Shown piece after piece: positions 43,956 through 52,342 of a stretch of DNA of 64,000 nt. The first letter of the stretch is position 1. Every line of letters begins with the position of its first letter. The position numbers were made by a program, and so were the translations under genes. This DNA is from an uncultured Hyphomicrobiales bacterium. Lineage in GTDB: Bacteria; Pseudomonadota; Alphaproteobacteria; Rhizobiales; Beijerinckiaceae. The notes under the pieces are model-generated. The model saw only the letters and a program-made list of their open reading frames with translations, did no database searches and was not told where the DNA came from. Location of the stretch: NCBI GenBank assembly GCA_903825465.1, contig CAIKAR010000030.1, positions 1-64,000 of the forward strand. The letters run 5' to 3'.

Positions 43956-44336
43956 ATGGCCAAGATCCGCCACATCGTCTTCAACACCACCGATCCCGAG
44001 CGGCTGGCGAAATTCTACGTCGAGGCGCTGGGCCTGACGGTCACGCACCGCGCGCGCAACGGCGGCGTTTCGTTGACGGACGGCTATCTCAACCTCTCCA
44101 TCCACGCCAACAAAATGGACGGCAAGCCCTCCGGTTTCAACCACTTCGGCTTCGTCGTCGACGACGCGGAAGAGGTCGTCGAAACGTTCAAGGCGACGGG
44201 CCATCGCCCGCCGGAAAAACGCCCCGGCGACCGGCATTACGCCGAATACCGGGCCATGGACCCCGACGGCAACAACTTCGACCTGTCGGAAAACGGCTAC
44301 GACACGCTCCGTCCGGACCGCGTCGCGCCGAAGTGA
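43956..44336 (+). CDS. VOC (glyoxalase/dioxygenase-fold) protein
   Basis: A 126-residue single-module VOC protein. AGGAGG lies 12 bases before the ATG at 43956. It shows IRHIVFNTTDPERLAKFYVE (first metal-site His), GLTVTHRARNGGVSLTDGYL, and SGFNHFGFVVDD (second His), AMDPDGNNFDLSENGYDT (acidic ligand). It is a clear paralog of the VOC gene at 45822, on the opposite strand across the FAD-dehydrogenase gene. Its stop is one base from that gene's stop. The reaction is unknown; VOC enzymes include isomerases, lyases and ring-cleaving dioxygenases. Confidence 0.88.
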   Translation: MAKIRHIVFNTTDPERLAKFYVEALGLTVTHRARNGGVSLTDGYLNLSIHANKMDGKPSGFNHFGFVVDDAEEVVETFKATGHRPPEKRPGDRHYAEYRAMDPDGNNFDLSENGYDTLRPDRVAPK

Positions 44337-44337
44337 C

Positions 44338-45822
44338 TCAGCCGTTGCGCGCGGCGGCCTCGCGCCCGGCGACGCGGCTGAACACGACGTTGCGCGTCTG
44401 CCCGGTGTTGCCCGGATAGTTGTGGAAAAACAAGCCCACCACGTCGCCAGACGCGTAGAGGCCGCGGATGGGCTTGTCGGACACGCCGAGCACGCGGGCG
44501 CGCGTGTCGATCTTGACGCCGCCGAACGTGAAGGTCACGCCGCAGGTGACGGGATAGGCGCGGAACGGCGGCTTTTCGATCTTCACCGCCCAGTTTGATT
44601 TCTTCGGCGTGATTCCGCTTGTGCGCTTGCCATCGAGATTGCCGGGATCGAACGGGATTTTATCGTCGCAGGCGGCGTTGAACTCCTCGACGGTCCGGAC
44701 GAGGATCTCCGGCGCGAGGCCGATCATTTTCGCGAGTTCGGGAATCGTGTTCGCCTCGTGCATGGTCGCGCCGACGTAGTTGCCCTGTCGGAACAGCTTC
44801 ACCGTCGTCGCGTCGAACAACTGATGGGCGAGCGCGCCGGGCTGCGCGAGCACCGCGCGGCCCGTCTTGGCGTAGGTGTAGGAATGCTTGTTCTCGCCCT
44901 CGTCGTAGAAGCGCTGGCCGAGCGCGTTGACGGTGATTCCGAACTTGTATTCGTAGCGGTTGGCCGAATTGCCGTGACCGTCGTCGCGCAGCGGAATCGC
45001 GCCGTCGGGCGCGGCCGCGTCGATGGGCGTCGCGTGCGCGCCCTGCCAATGGCCAGCGGTTTTCGCGCCGAGCGCGATCAGCATGTTGAGCACTTCGCCC
45101 GTGTCGTGCTTGCTGCCGCGCACGCGCATGAAATCGGCGCCGGGGCCGAGGAACTTGGCGCGCATCTCGGCGCTCGCCTGAAATCCGCCGCTGCAGCAAA
45201 TCACCGCGCGCGCGTGGAGGTCGTACTCGCCGTCCGGCGTTAGCACGCGGACGCCCTCGACCGCGTGCTCGCTGCCAAGAATGGCGCAAACCTTCGCCTC
45301 GTAGCGGATCTCGATGCCCAGGGAATCGGCGATCGCCCGCCATTTGAGCAATTGGCCGAGGCCGCCGCCAATGGGCAGGATGACCGCGCCCGGCTCGAAA
45401 TAATTCCTGCCGTTCACGACCACGGACTTCTCGTGCTCGAACCTGATTCCCTTCTCCTTCATCCAGTGGATGCCGGCGTTGGAGTTGTCGACGAGAAAAT
45501 TCGCCAGAACGGGGTCGATGCGCTTCTCCGTCACGCGCGTGAGATCGGCGAGAAAGTTCTCGCGCGTGTAGGCGGGCATGACGAAGGCGTCGAACGTCTT
45601 TTGATCGAGGTCGGGCAGAAACTCGCGTATCTCGCGCGCGCCGTCGTAGGCGAAGCGGAAGCCTGTGTGCGAATAGCGCGCGTTGCCGCCGAACTCCTCC
45701 TTCGGCGCCTTCTCGAGCATTACGACGCGCTCGGCGCCGGCCTCGCGCGCGGCGACCGCCGCCTCGTGCGCGGCGCTGCCGCCGCCGATGACGATGATGT
45801 CGCAGGCCTGCTTCGCCGCCAT
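44338..45822 (-). CDS. FAD-dependent dehydrogenase/reductase (tricarballylate-dehydrogenase-like)
   Basis: A 494-residue flavoprotein of the fumarate reductase/succinate dehydrogenase flavoprotein family. The FAD Rossmann motif is CDIIVIGGGSAAHEAAVAAR near the start, EKAPKEEFGGNARYSHTGFR continues the cofactor domain, and GLYASGDVVGLFFHNYPGNT with RNVVFSRVAGREAA closes it. It most resembles TcuA-type tricarballylate dehydrogenases and 3-ketosteroid/fumarate-reductase-like enzymes; the substrate is likely a carboxylate or a cyclic ketone. Its ATG overlaps the stop of the upstream VOC gene by one base (TAATG), so both are co-translated. I chose the start at 45822 because it directly precedes the FAD motif. 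Confidence 0.85.
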   Translation of the reverse strand: MAAKQACDIIVIGGGSAAHEAAVAAREAGAERVVMLEKAPKEEFGGNARYSHTGFRFAYDGAREIREFLPDLDQKTFDAFVMPAYTRENFLADLTRVTEKRIDPVLANFLVDNSNAGIHWMKEKGIRFEHEKSVVVNGRNYFEPGAVILPIGGGLGQLLKWRAIADSLGIEIRYEAKVCAILGSEHAVEGVRVLTPDGEYDLHARAVICCSGGFQASAEMRAKFLGPGADFMRVRGSKHDTGEVLNMLIALGAKTAGHWQGAHATPIDAAAPDGAIPLRDDGHGNSANRYEYKFGITVNALGQRFYDEGENKHSYTYAKTGRAVLAQPGALAHQLFDATTVKLFRQGNYVGATMHEANTIPELAKMIGLAPEILVRTVEEFNAACDDKIPFDPGNLDGKRTSGITPKKSNWAVKIEKPPFRAYPVTCGVTFTFGGVKIDTRARVLGVSDKPIRGLYASGDVVGLFFHNYPGNTGQTRNVVFSRVAGREAAARNG

Positions 45823-46214
45823 TACTTGCCGGCCTCGTCCATGTCGTAGCCCTTGACGGAGAGGTCGAACATATTGCCGTCGGGGTCGGTGCCGCGCGTC
45901 TCGGCGAAGGCGCGGTCGGCGGGTCTTTTGCGCGGCGGCTTGACGCCCAGCTTGGCCATTCGCTCGGCGTAGAAGTCCTGGTCGTCGACCATGAAACCGA
46001 AATGATTGATGCCGGACGGCTTGCCCTCGGCCTTGTTCTCCAGCAGCGCCAGCGTGATGTAGCCGTCGGTCATGTACACCGCCGCGCTGCCGCCCGCGCC
46101 CGCGACGGGAATGCGCCGCATGTCGAACGCGCTTTCGTAGAATTTCGCCAGCCGCTCGGGGTCGAGCGTGATGATGGCGAGATGGCGGATTTTCGGCTTT
46201 GTTTTCCCGGCCAC
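45822..46214 (-). CDS. VOC (glyoxalase/dioxygenase-fold) protein, paralog
   Basis: A 130-residue VOC protein: IRHLAIITLDPERLAKFYES, AAVYMTDGYITLALLENKAE, SGINHFGFMVDD and GTDPDGNMFDLSVKGYDMDE. It shares the line KPSG(I/F)NHFGF(M/V)VDD and the DPDGN(M/N)FDLS block with the protein at 43956, so the two arose by duplication. It is co-translated with the FAD dehydrogenase (one-base overlap), which suggests the two act on the same or consecutive intermediates. Confidence 0.88.
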   Translation of the reverse strand: MAGKTKPKIRHLAIITLDPERLAKFYESAFDMRRIPVAGAGGSAAVYMTDGYITLALLENKAEGKPSGINHFGFMVDDQDFYAERMAKLGVKPPRKRPADRAFAETRGTDPDGNMFDLSVKGYDMDEAGK

Positions 46215-46298
46215 GTTGTCCTCCGATGTTTTCGCGCGCGCGCGGCGTATTATGGGGAAAGCCTACACGCGCCGGAGCGCCTGTCAAATTCTCCGCGC

Positions 46299-47243
46299 CT
46301 ATTTCGGAATATCGATCATCGCGTTCAATTGTTCCGGCGTGATCGGCGCGGCGATGAACTTGCCGGCGACCGCCTCCGAGATGATTTGTTCCGCGCCTGT
46401 GATGTCATCCGTGTCGAGGGACGCCTTCGGGATGAGCCCGCGCACCTTCGCGACGACCGCGTCGGGCAGCTTGGCGTATTCGGCGAACATCTTCAGCGCG
46501 GCGGAATCGGTGTACATGAAATCGATGGTTTCCCGATAGGCCTCGCGAAAGCGTCGCAACACTGGCCGACGATTCTGGAGGTTGTCGAGATTCGCCAGGT
46601 TGACGCGGCCCGTGCGTGTTTTCAAAACCGCGACATCATCCCCGGTCGCGACGATGCGGATCTGCCCGGCCTCGACCTTGTCGAGGAAGAAAGGCACGGC
46701 GGAAAAGCCGATGTCGACCTGCCCCGTCAACACTTGCGTCAACGTCGCCGCGATGCTGCCGGTCGAAACCGTCTTCGCGTTCAACTTGTATTGCGCGACG
46801 AGCGCGAGGGCCGCCGCGTTGCTTGACGAGCCCGGCAAGGAATAAGACAGCGTTTTCCCGTTGAAATCGGGAATGCCCTTTATCGGCGAGTCCGCCGGCA
46901 CGTACCAATATTGATCCGGCGAGCCCTGGATTTCCGCGCCTATGATCTTCACCGGGGCGCCCTTGGATATCGTCCCAATGGCGGCGGAAATTCCGGCGCC
47001 CTCGGCGATATCGACGCTGCCGGCTATGAGCGCCTGGATCGCCTCCGGCCCCGCCTGCGTGTAGAGAATATCGACATCGAGCCCGTGCTTTTTGAAGATG
47101 CCGGAGCGCTTGCCTATTTCCGCGATGCCGGTGTCCCACGCGCCTTGTTGCGTGATGGCGATCTTGAGGGGGTCGTCGGCGCGCGCCGGCGCCGCGCCCG
47201 CGAAAACAAGCGGCGCCAACAACGCCGCGGTCATGCGTCTCAT
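46299..47243 (-). CDS. ABC substrate-binding protein (SsuA/NMT1-like), orphan
   Basis: A 314-residue secreted binding protein. GGGAGGAAG lies just upstream of the ATG at 47243. Signal peptide MRRMTAALLAPLVFAGAAPA, cleavage near ARADDPL. The mature part follows the NMT1/SsuA pattern: KIAITQQGAWDTGIAEIGKR, GIFKKHGLDVDILYTQAGPE, IAGSVDIAEGAG and GKTLSYSLPGSSSNAAALAL. No permease or ATPase adjoins it, so it must share transport partners elsewhere. It is 23 bp after another orphan binding-protein gene on the same strand. Confidence 0.83.
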   Translation of the reverse strand: MRRMTAALLAPLVFAGAAPARADDPLKIAITQQGAWDTGIAEIGKRSGIFKKHGLDVDILYTQAGPEAIQALIAGSVDIAEGAGISAAIGTISKGAPVKIIGAEIQGSPDQYWYVPADSPIKGIPDFNGKTLSYSLPGSSSNAAALALVAQYKLNAKTVSTGSIAATLTQVLTGQVDIGFSAVPFFLDKVEAGQIRIVATGDDVAVLKTRTGRVNLANLDNLQNRRPVLRRFREAYRETIDFMYTDSAALKMFAEYAKLPDAVVAKVRGLIPKASLDTDDITGAEQIISEAVAGKFIAAPITPEQLNAMIDIPK

Positions 47244-47265
47244 GCCTTCCTCCCTTTTCACTTGT

Positions 47266-48342
47266 TCAGCGGAACATATCTTCGATCAATTTCGTCGAGG
47301 TTTCGGTGTAGGCGTTGAGGTTCTCGGGACTGATGAAATTTTCCTCGACACCGGCGCGCGACGGCACGATGGGCGCTATCTGCTTGAGCGGCTCGACATC
47401 GCCGCGCACGGGCAGGTATTCGGCGCCGGCGAGGATTTGCTGACCCTCGCGCGACAAGATGAAATCCATCAACAACATCGCCGCGTGTGGGTGGCGGACC
47501 CCTTTGGGGATCGCGAGCGTGCCCGCCGCGCTCGCCACCGGCGGCAACAGGCCGGCGTCGACCGGCGCGCCCTTGCCCGCCGAGATCAGCGGATGATGCG
47601 CGAAGATCGCCACCGCCAGCGGGAATTCGCCGGCGATGACGCGGTCCACCAGCGTGCGCGCATTCCCGGCGCCGAAGTTGACGATTTTCTGCGCCGCGAG
47701 TCTGCGCAGGTAATCGAGCGCCTTCTCCTCGCCCCACGCGAGCCGCAAGTTGGTGACGAACAAAGGCGCGGCGCTCGACGCGGTCAGCGGCCAGGCGATC
47801 TTGTTTTTCCACTTGGGGTCGAGAAGATCGTCGTAGCTCTTCGGCGCTTCGGCCCGCGGCACCATCCGGGTGTTGTAGGCCATGCCGAAATAGCTCATGC
47901 GCGTCGGCGCCCAGAGCCCGCGCTTGTCGCGGATTTTTTCGGGAATGTCGTTCAGCGTCGGCGACCACGCGGGATCGGCGAAGCCCGCCTTCACCGCCAT
48001 CTCGCCGATGCCTGTGCCCTCGACCAGGTCGGCGACGAGGTTGTTGGCGCGGGATTCCGCCGACAATTTCACGGCGATGTCCTCGGAATCGCCGCGCCAA
48101 TAGGTCATCTTGATCGCGGGGTATTTCCTATGAAACGCCTGCGTCAGCGGGCGCAGCGCCTGATTGACTATCATCGCCGAAAAAAAGACGACTTCGCCCT
48201 CCTTCGCCGCGCCGTCGAGCAGGCGCTGTTCCCGGTCGGCGCCGCGGTAGGTCAGGATGTCGGGAGCCGCGGATTGCGCGCGCGCAGGCCCCGCGGCGAG
48301 CGAAACGAACAGCGCGAAAACCGCTTTCGCCATCGCCCGCAT
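47266..48342 (-). CDS. Extracellular solute-binding protein (AfuA/iron-type family), orphan
   Basis: A 358-residue secreted protein with signal MRAMAKAVFALFVSLAAGPA and cleavage near ARAQSAA. The pattern KEGEVVFFSAMIVNQALRPL, FHRKYPAIKMTYWRGDSEDI, and SYDDLLDPKWKNKIAWPLTA is that of the iron(III)/2-aminoethylphosphonate-type binding proteins. The family also takes carboxylates; the ligand cannot be named. GGGAGG precedes the ATG. It is a distant paralog of the protein at 58472. No membrane subunits are nearby. Confidence 0.83.
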   Translation of the reverse strand: MRAMAKAVFALFVSLAAGPARAQSAAPDILTYRGADREQRLLDGAAKEGEVVFFSAMIVNQALRPLTQAFHRKYPAIKMTYWRGDSEDIAVKLSAESRANNLVADLVEGTGIGEMAVKAGFADPAWSPTLNDIPEKIRDKRGLWAPTRMSYFGMAYNTRMVPRAEAPKSYDDLLDPKWKNKIAWPLTASSAAPLFVTNLRLAWGEEKALDYLRRLAAQKIVNFGAGNARTLVDRVIAGEFPLAVAIFAHHPLISAGKGAPVDAGLLPPVASAAGTLAIPKGVRHPHAAMLLMDFILSREGQQILAGAEYLPVRGDVEPLKQIAPIVPSRAGVEENFISPENLNAYTETSTKLIEDMFR

Positions 48343-48367
48343 GCGCGAACCTCCCTCGCTCGAAAAC

Positions 48368-49459
48368 CTATTTCGACTTCGTCATGGGCGAGCCCGCTTT
48401 CGGCGAGACGCCGCAGCCCGGCGCATCCGTGAGGTGCAGCACGCCATTGTCGAGCCGCAACCCTTCCCAATGGTCTTCCGCGAGCCCGTCGAATTCGGTG
48501 AGCTCGCTGGCATAGTAGATGTTCGGAAGCGCCGCGGCGAGCTGCATGCCGTGCGCGGCCAGCAGCATGGGGCCGGAATGCGCGCCCATGCGGTAGCGCA
48601 CGCCGCCAGCCTCGCAAATCTGCGCCGCCGCGTAGGTTTTGCGCAAGCCGCCGAGCTTGCTGATCTTGAGGCTGATCGCGTCGACGATTCTTTCGCGCAC
48701 GAGAATCATCACCTGGTCGAGCGAATAGGCGGCTTCGTCCGCTTCCACCGTGATGGGCACCGCCCGCGTCACCGCCTTCAACCCGATCAGATCGTTCGCC
48801 GGCACAGGCTGTTCGGCGAGATCGATGTTGTAGTCGGCCATTTTGTTGAGCGCGCGAATCGCGTCCTTCACGTTGTAGGACTGATTGGCGTCGACCGTGA
48901 GGTGGAGGTCCGGCCCGACCTCGGCGCGCACCGCCTTCACGCGCGCCACATCCTCCTCGACATGGCCGTGGATCTTGATCTTGAAGTGCTTGACGCCCTT
49001 GTTGGCGAGCATGCGCGCGTTTTTCGCCATGTCGGCCGGCGACTTGATCGGCAGTATTCGAAGCGTCGCGAATTCGCGCGTCGAGGGTCCGCCGAACAAT
49101 TCGCACACGGGCACCCCGAGGCGCTTGCCCTGCAAATCGTGCAGCGCGCAATCGATGCCGGATTTCGCCTGGTTGTTGCCGACCATGACGTGGTCAAGCT
49201 CGTCCATGATGGTCGCGACGCAACGGGGATCGCGGCCGACGAGGTTTTTGGTCAACCGGTCGAGCGCGCCCTTCACGCCGAAGTGCGACGCGCCGTAATG
49301 GGCCATGGTGGAGGCGTAGCCATAGCCGACGCGGCCCTCGTCGTCGTGGATTCCGACAACCCAGCCTTCGGACACGCCGCTGGCGGCGAGCGCGAACTTC
49401 CAGTCCTTGTCCAGCTTCGGCAACAGGGATTCGTGAATGCGGACTTCGGCGATTTTCAT
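48368..49459 (-). CDS. Enolase-superfamily enzyme (muconate-lactonizing/mandelate-racemase-like)
   Basis: A 363-residue enzyme from the ATG at 49459. The catalytic set reads as the muconate-lactonizing subgroup: a KXK pair (KHFKIKIHG, Lys160 and Lys162), metal ligands Asp190 (LTVDANQSY), Glu216 (LAEQPV) and probably Asp241 (VEADEAA), and the opposite-face Lys265 (AISLKISKLGG). Such enzymes abstract a proton alpha to a carboxylate, in cycloisomerases, racemases, epimerases or dehydratases. The neighbours (two binding proteins, FAD dehydrogenase, VOC pair, hydrolase) point to catabolism of an organic acid. The exact reaction is unknown. Confidence 0.88.
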   Translation of the reverse strand: MKIAEVRIHESLLPKLDKDWKFALAASGVSEGWVVGIHDDEGRVGYGYASTMAHYGASHFGVKGALDRLTKNLVGRDPRCVATIMDELDHVMVGNNQAKSGIDCALHDLQGKRLGVPVCELFGGPSTREFATLRILPIKSPADMAKNARMLANKGVKHFKIKIHGHVEEDVARVKAVRAEVGPDLHLTVDANQSYNVKDAIRALNKMADYNIDLAEQPVPANDLIGLKAVTRAVPITVEADEAAYSLDQVMILVRERIVDAISLKISKLGGLRKTYAAAQICEAGGVRYRMGAHSGPMLLAAHGMQLAAALPNIYYASELTEFDGLAEDHWEGLRLDNGVLHLTDAPGCGVSPKAGSPMTKSK

Positions 49460-49557
49460 TCCGTGGGCTCCCTTTCCCGACGCGGGGAATCCCCGCTGGG
49501 ACGCGGAGTTGTCGCGCAGGCTACACCGGCGTCCTCGCGCGCGGCAAGCGGCGCGCG

Positions 49558-50361
49558 TTACGCCGGCCATAATCCGTTTCGGGCGAGGAAATCCATCGCC
49601 AGCGCGTCGAACGCGGCGGGTTCTTCGATGAAGCAGCAATGCCCGGCGCCCGGCAATATCCTGTGTTCGCAGCCCGCGATCAACGACGCGGTTTTGGTCC
49701 CGCCGGGCAACGCGCCATCGTGTTCGCCATTGACGATCAGCGTCGGCGTCTTGAACGACGGCAGTTTCGGCGTGATGTCCGAAAGCGTCAGCGCCTCGAA
49801 AACCCGCGCGATGGAATCGGGGTTCAGCCCCGCGCCGCGCTCGGCAAAGCCGTCCAGCAGATAGGTTCCAATGGCGCTGTCCGCCCATCGGGCGGTCACG
49901 CCGAAGCGGAGATGCCCGAGATGATAGTCGCGCAGGGTTCCCGCCTTCGCGTTCGCGCGGTAGGCGGCGACGCGGTGGTCGAACTGGTTTTGCGGGCCGC
50001 TGTTGCCGCCGATGAGGATCGCGGCCTCGAAGATTTCGGGATGGTCGCAAGCGAGCATGAGCGCGATCTTCGAGCCGACGCTGCAGCCCATGATCACCGC
50101 GTCCTCCGTCGCGCCTTCCTTGGCGAGCACGGCGAGAACATCGGCGCCCATGTCGGCGAGGGAGAACGGTTCCGTTGGCTTCGACGAGCGTCCCCATCCC
50201 CGCAAGTCCATCGTGACAACGCGGAAGCGGTCCGAGAAGCGCGCCTGCTGATAGAGCCAGACGTTGTGGTCGAACGGCAGCGGGTGGATCAACACCAGCG
50301 GCGGACCCGCGCCCGCGGTTTCGTAGAAAATGTCGATGCCATCGCGGCGGCAAACAGGCAC
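49558..50361 (-). CDS. Alpha/beta hydrolase
   Basis: A 267-residue serine hydrolase. The best start is the GTG at 50361 (reading MPVCRRDGIDIFYE), with GGGGAGG upstream; the open frame beyond has no homology and enters the divergent promoter. Motifs are LVLIHPLPFDHNVWLYQQAR (oxyanion His), TMDLRGWGRSS, nucleophile GCSVGSKIAL, acid loop in LIVNGEHDGALP and His in LPGAGHCCFIEEP. It resembles 3-oxoadipate enol-lactonase-like (PcaD) hydrolases, which fits the muconate-lactonizing-like gene downstream on the same strand, but ring-cleavage genes are absent, so this is only a suggestion. Confidence 0.85.
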   Translation of the reverse strand: MPVCRRDGIDIFYETAGAGPPLVLIHPLPFDHNVWLYQQARFSDRFRVVTMDLRGWGRSSKPTEPFSLADMGADVLAVLAKEGATEDAVIMGCSVGSKIALMLACDHPEIFEAAILIGGNSGPQNQFDHRVAAYRANAKAGTLRDYHLGHLRFGVTARWADSAIGTYLLDGFAERGAGLNPDSIARVFEALTLSDITPKLPSFKTPTLIVNGEHDGALPGGTKTASLIAGCEHRILPGAGHCCFIEEPAAFDALAMDFLARNGLWPA

Positions 50362-50392
50362 GGACGACCTCCCCAAGCGAACCGGCGGCGCT

Positions 50393-50421
50393 TTGACTTG
50401 ACGATGTCGGCGACATAGTTT
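50393..50421 (+). promoter_or_regulatory. Likely promoter with internal palindrome for the SPFH/P-type ATPase operon
   Basis: TTGACT (50393-50398), 17 bases, then TAGTTT (50416-50421) is a plausible sigma70 promoter about 60 bases ahead of the operon. Within the spacer ATGTCG-G-CGACAT (50404-50416) is a perfect 13-bp palindrome, exactly where a metal-responsive or other regulator would block or realign RNA polymerase. The divergent hydrolase gene starts 32 bp away. No regulator gene is adjacent. Confidence 0.42.
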
Positions 50422-50478
50422 TCGCGCCAACGCGACGATGAAAGCCGAAGACAGGTGGCGGTACAAGGGGAATTCAGC

Positions 50479-52323
50479 GTGTTTGAGCCGTTTGGCCGCG
50501 AATTCCGTTCCCGCTTTGGCGCCGGCCTCGCGTTGCTGGGCCTCGGCGCCGCGGCCATCGGCGCGCCGGAATGGACAGCCATGCTGCCGCCCGTTTGGCG
50601 CGCGCCCGCCGCGTTGGCGATCCCCGGCGCCGCGCTGGTCCTGGCCGCCGCCGCGTATCTATGCTCCGGCTTGGTCGCATTGGAGCGCGCGCGCGGCGGC
50701 GTGGGCGTTCCGTTTGGCGAATGGCCCCAGGCGCTTGTCGTGTTCGGCGCCGTCGCGACGGCGGGATACGGCCTGTTCGCGGCGTGGAGCGACGCGTCCA
50801 ACGTCGATGCGGCAACTTCGTTGCGCGTCGCCGGCGGCGCGTTGATTCTCTGCGCGTTTCCCCTGCTCGTGCTAGAGCGCGTCCAGGCGGGCGAAAGCGA
50901 GGCGCGGTCGCCGGACGCGCCATTGCTCGCGCGGTTGACGCGCCTGCCCCTGTTCGCCTTCGTTGCGATCGGCTCCACGATGATTCTGCGCTCGGCGGAC
51001 TTCGCCTTCGCCACGTGGATCGAACTCGCGGTGATGGCCGTGGTGGCCCTCGTCGCGGTGGAACTGACGCTGCGCGCGGCGGCGACATTTTTCGTTCCTT
51101 TCGCGCCGCTCGACCAACGCAAGGCGATGCCTGACAGCTTCGTCGCGGGCTTGCTTGGCGCGGGTTCGGGATCGCTCGTGCGGTTCAACGCCGCCGTTAA
51201 AAACCAGTTCGGCATCGACCTTTCGCGCAGCCAGGCGCTATCGTTTCTATGGCGCGCCTTGCCCGCGGCGATTGGCGCGCTGGCGCTCGGCGCGTGGGCT
51301 CTGACCGGCTTGACCGCGACCGGCGTTGCGGAGCGCCATGTGTACGAGCGGCTGGGAGAGCCCGTCGCCGTTCTCGGGCCGGGCCTGCATGTTCATCTGC
51401 CTTGGCCGCTTGGAATAATGCGGCCGGTGGAACTCGGCGTCGTCCATGAAGTCGCCATCGTGTCCAGCGCCGACGCCCGGACCTACGCGGCGGACATTCC
51501 ACCGGCGGAGGCGCCCGCGCCCGCGTCCGCGGATCGGCTGTGGGACGGCAACCATCCCGGAGAGGCGAGCTACCTGCTCGCCAGCGAGAGCAATGGCGGT
51601 CAGGGCTTTCAAATCGCCAACGTCGATCTGCGCGTGGTTTACCGCATCGGCCTAAGCGACGCGGCGGCGCTTCAATCGGCCTATTCCATCGCGGACCCCG
51701 AGGCGCTGATGCGCGCGCAGACCGGGCGGCTGCTGGCGCGTTTCTTCGCGCGCAACACGCTCCTCGATTTGCTCGGCCGAAGCCAAGCGACATTCGCCGA
51801 GGATTTTCGACGCGACTTGCAGAACGAACTCGACGGCCTGAACTGCGGCCTAGAGGCGATCTCGATCATCGTCGAGGCCATCCATCCGCCCGCGGGCGCC
51901 GCGAACGCCTATCACGAAGTCCAGGCCGCCGAGATTTCGGCGCGCTCGCGCGTTTCGACTGAGCGCGGCGAGGCCGCTCGAAGCGAGAAGGCGGCCGAAC
52001 GCGCGGCTTTGCTCAACCGCGACGACGCCGCCGCCGCCGCCGCTGAAACCGCGGGCAAAGCCAAGGCCGACAGCGTCTTGTTCGATGGCGACCGCGCCGC
52101 CTACAAAAGCGCCGGCGCGCCCTATCTGATGGAACGGCTGTTCGAGCAGCTTTCCGCTGGCCTCGCGAAGTCCGAAACGATCATTGTCGATCATCGCTTG
52201 AAGGGCGCGGCCGCGCCGACGCTCGACTTGCGCGCGTTCGCCATTCCCGGCGGCGCCAGCGCGCCGGAGCGCGAAGAACGCGACGGGCCGTCGGAAGGTT
52301 CGTCGCCCGGCGAGGAAGATTGA
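50479..52323 (+). CDS. HflK-like SPFH protein with extra polytopic membrane domain
   Basis: About 614 residues from the GTG at 50479, preceded by AAGGGG at 8 bases; a GTG at 50455 is also in frame. Residues 1-205 contain roughly six hydrophobic helices (such as AALAIPGAALVLAAAAYLCS and ELAVMAVVALVAVELTLRAA). Another span lies near 258-280, just before an SPFH domain (GVAERHVYERLGEPVAVLGP, GLHVHLPWPLG), which continues through VDLRVVYRIGLSDAAALQSA. An Ala/Glu coiled coil follows (AARSEKAAERAALLNRDDAA), with an HflK-like end (YLMERLFEQLSAGL, ETIIVDHRL). Ordinary HflK has one membrane span and about 400 residues. HflK/HflC form ring cages that modulate FtsH in E. coli; no ftsH is here. It heads a four-gene operon ending in a metal ATPase. 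Confidence 0.78.
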   Translation: MFEPFGREFRSRFGAGLALLGLGAAAIGAPEWTAMLPPVWRAPAALAIPGAALVLAAAAYLCSGLVALERARGGVGVPFGEWPQALVVFGAVATAGYGLFAAWSDASNVDAATSLRVAGGALILCAFPLLVLERVQAGESEARSPDAPLLARLTRLPLFAFVAIGSTMILRSADFAFATWIELAVMAVVALVAVELTLRAAATFFVPFAPLDQRKAMPDSFVAGLLGAGSGSLVRFNAAVKNQFGIDLSRSQALSFLWRALPAAIGALALGAWALTGLTATGVAERHVYERLGEPVAVLGPGLHVHLPWPLGIMRPVELGVVHEVAIVSSADARTYAADIPPAEAPAPASADRLWDGNHPGEASYLLASESNGGQGFQIANVDLRVVYRIGLSDAAALQSAYSIADPEALMRAQTGRLLARFFARNTLLDLLGRSQATFAEDFRRDLQNELDGLNCGLEAISIIVEAIHPPAGAANAYHEVQAAEISARSRVSTERGEAARSEKAAERAALLNRDDAAAAAAETAGKAKADSVLFDGDRAAYKSAGAPYLMERLFEQLSAGLAKSETIIVDHRLKGAAAPTLDLRAFAIPGGASAPEREERDGPSEGSSPGEED

Positions 52324-52342
52324 AGAACCAGGGTTCGAACGC

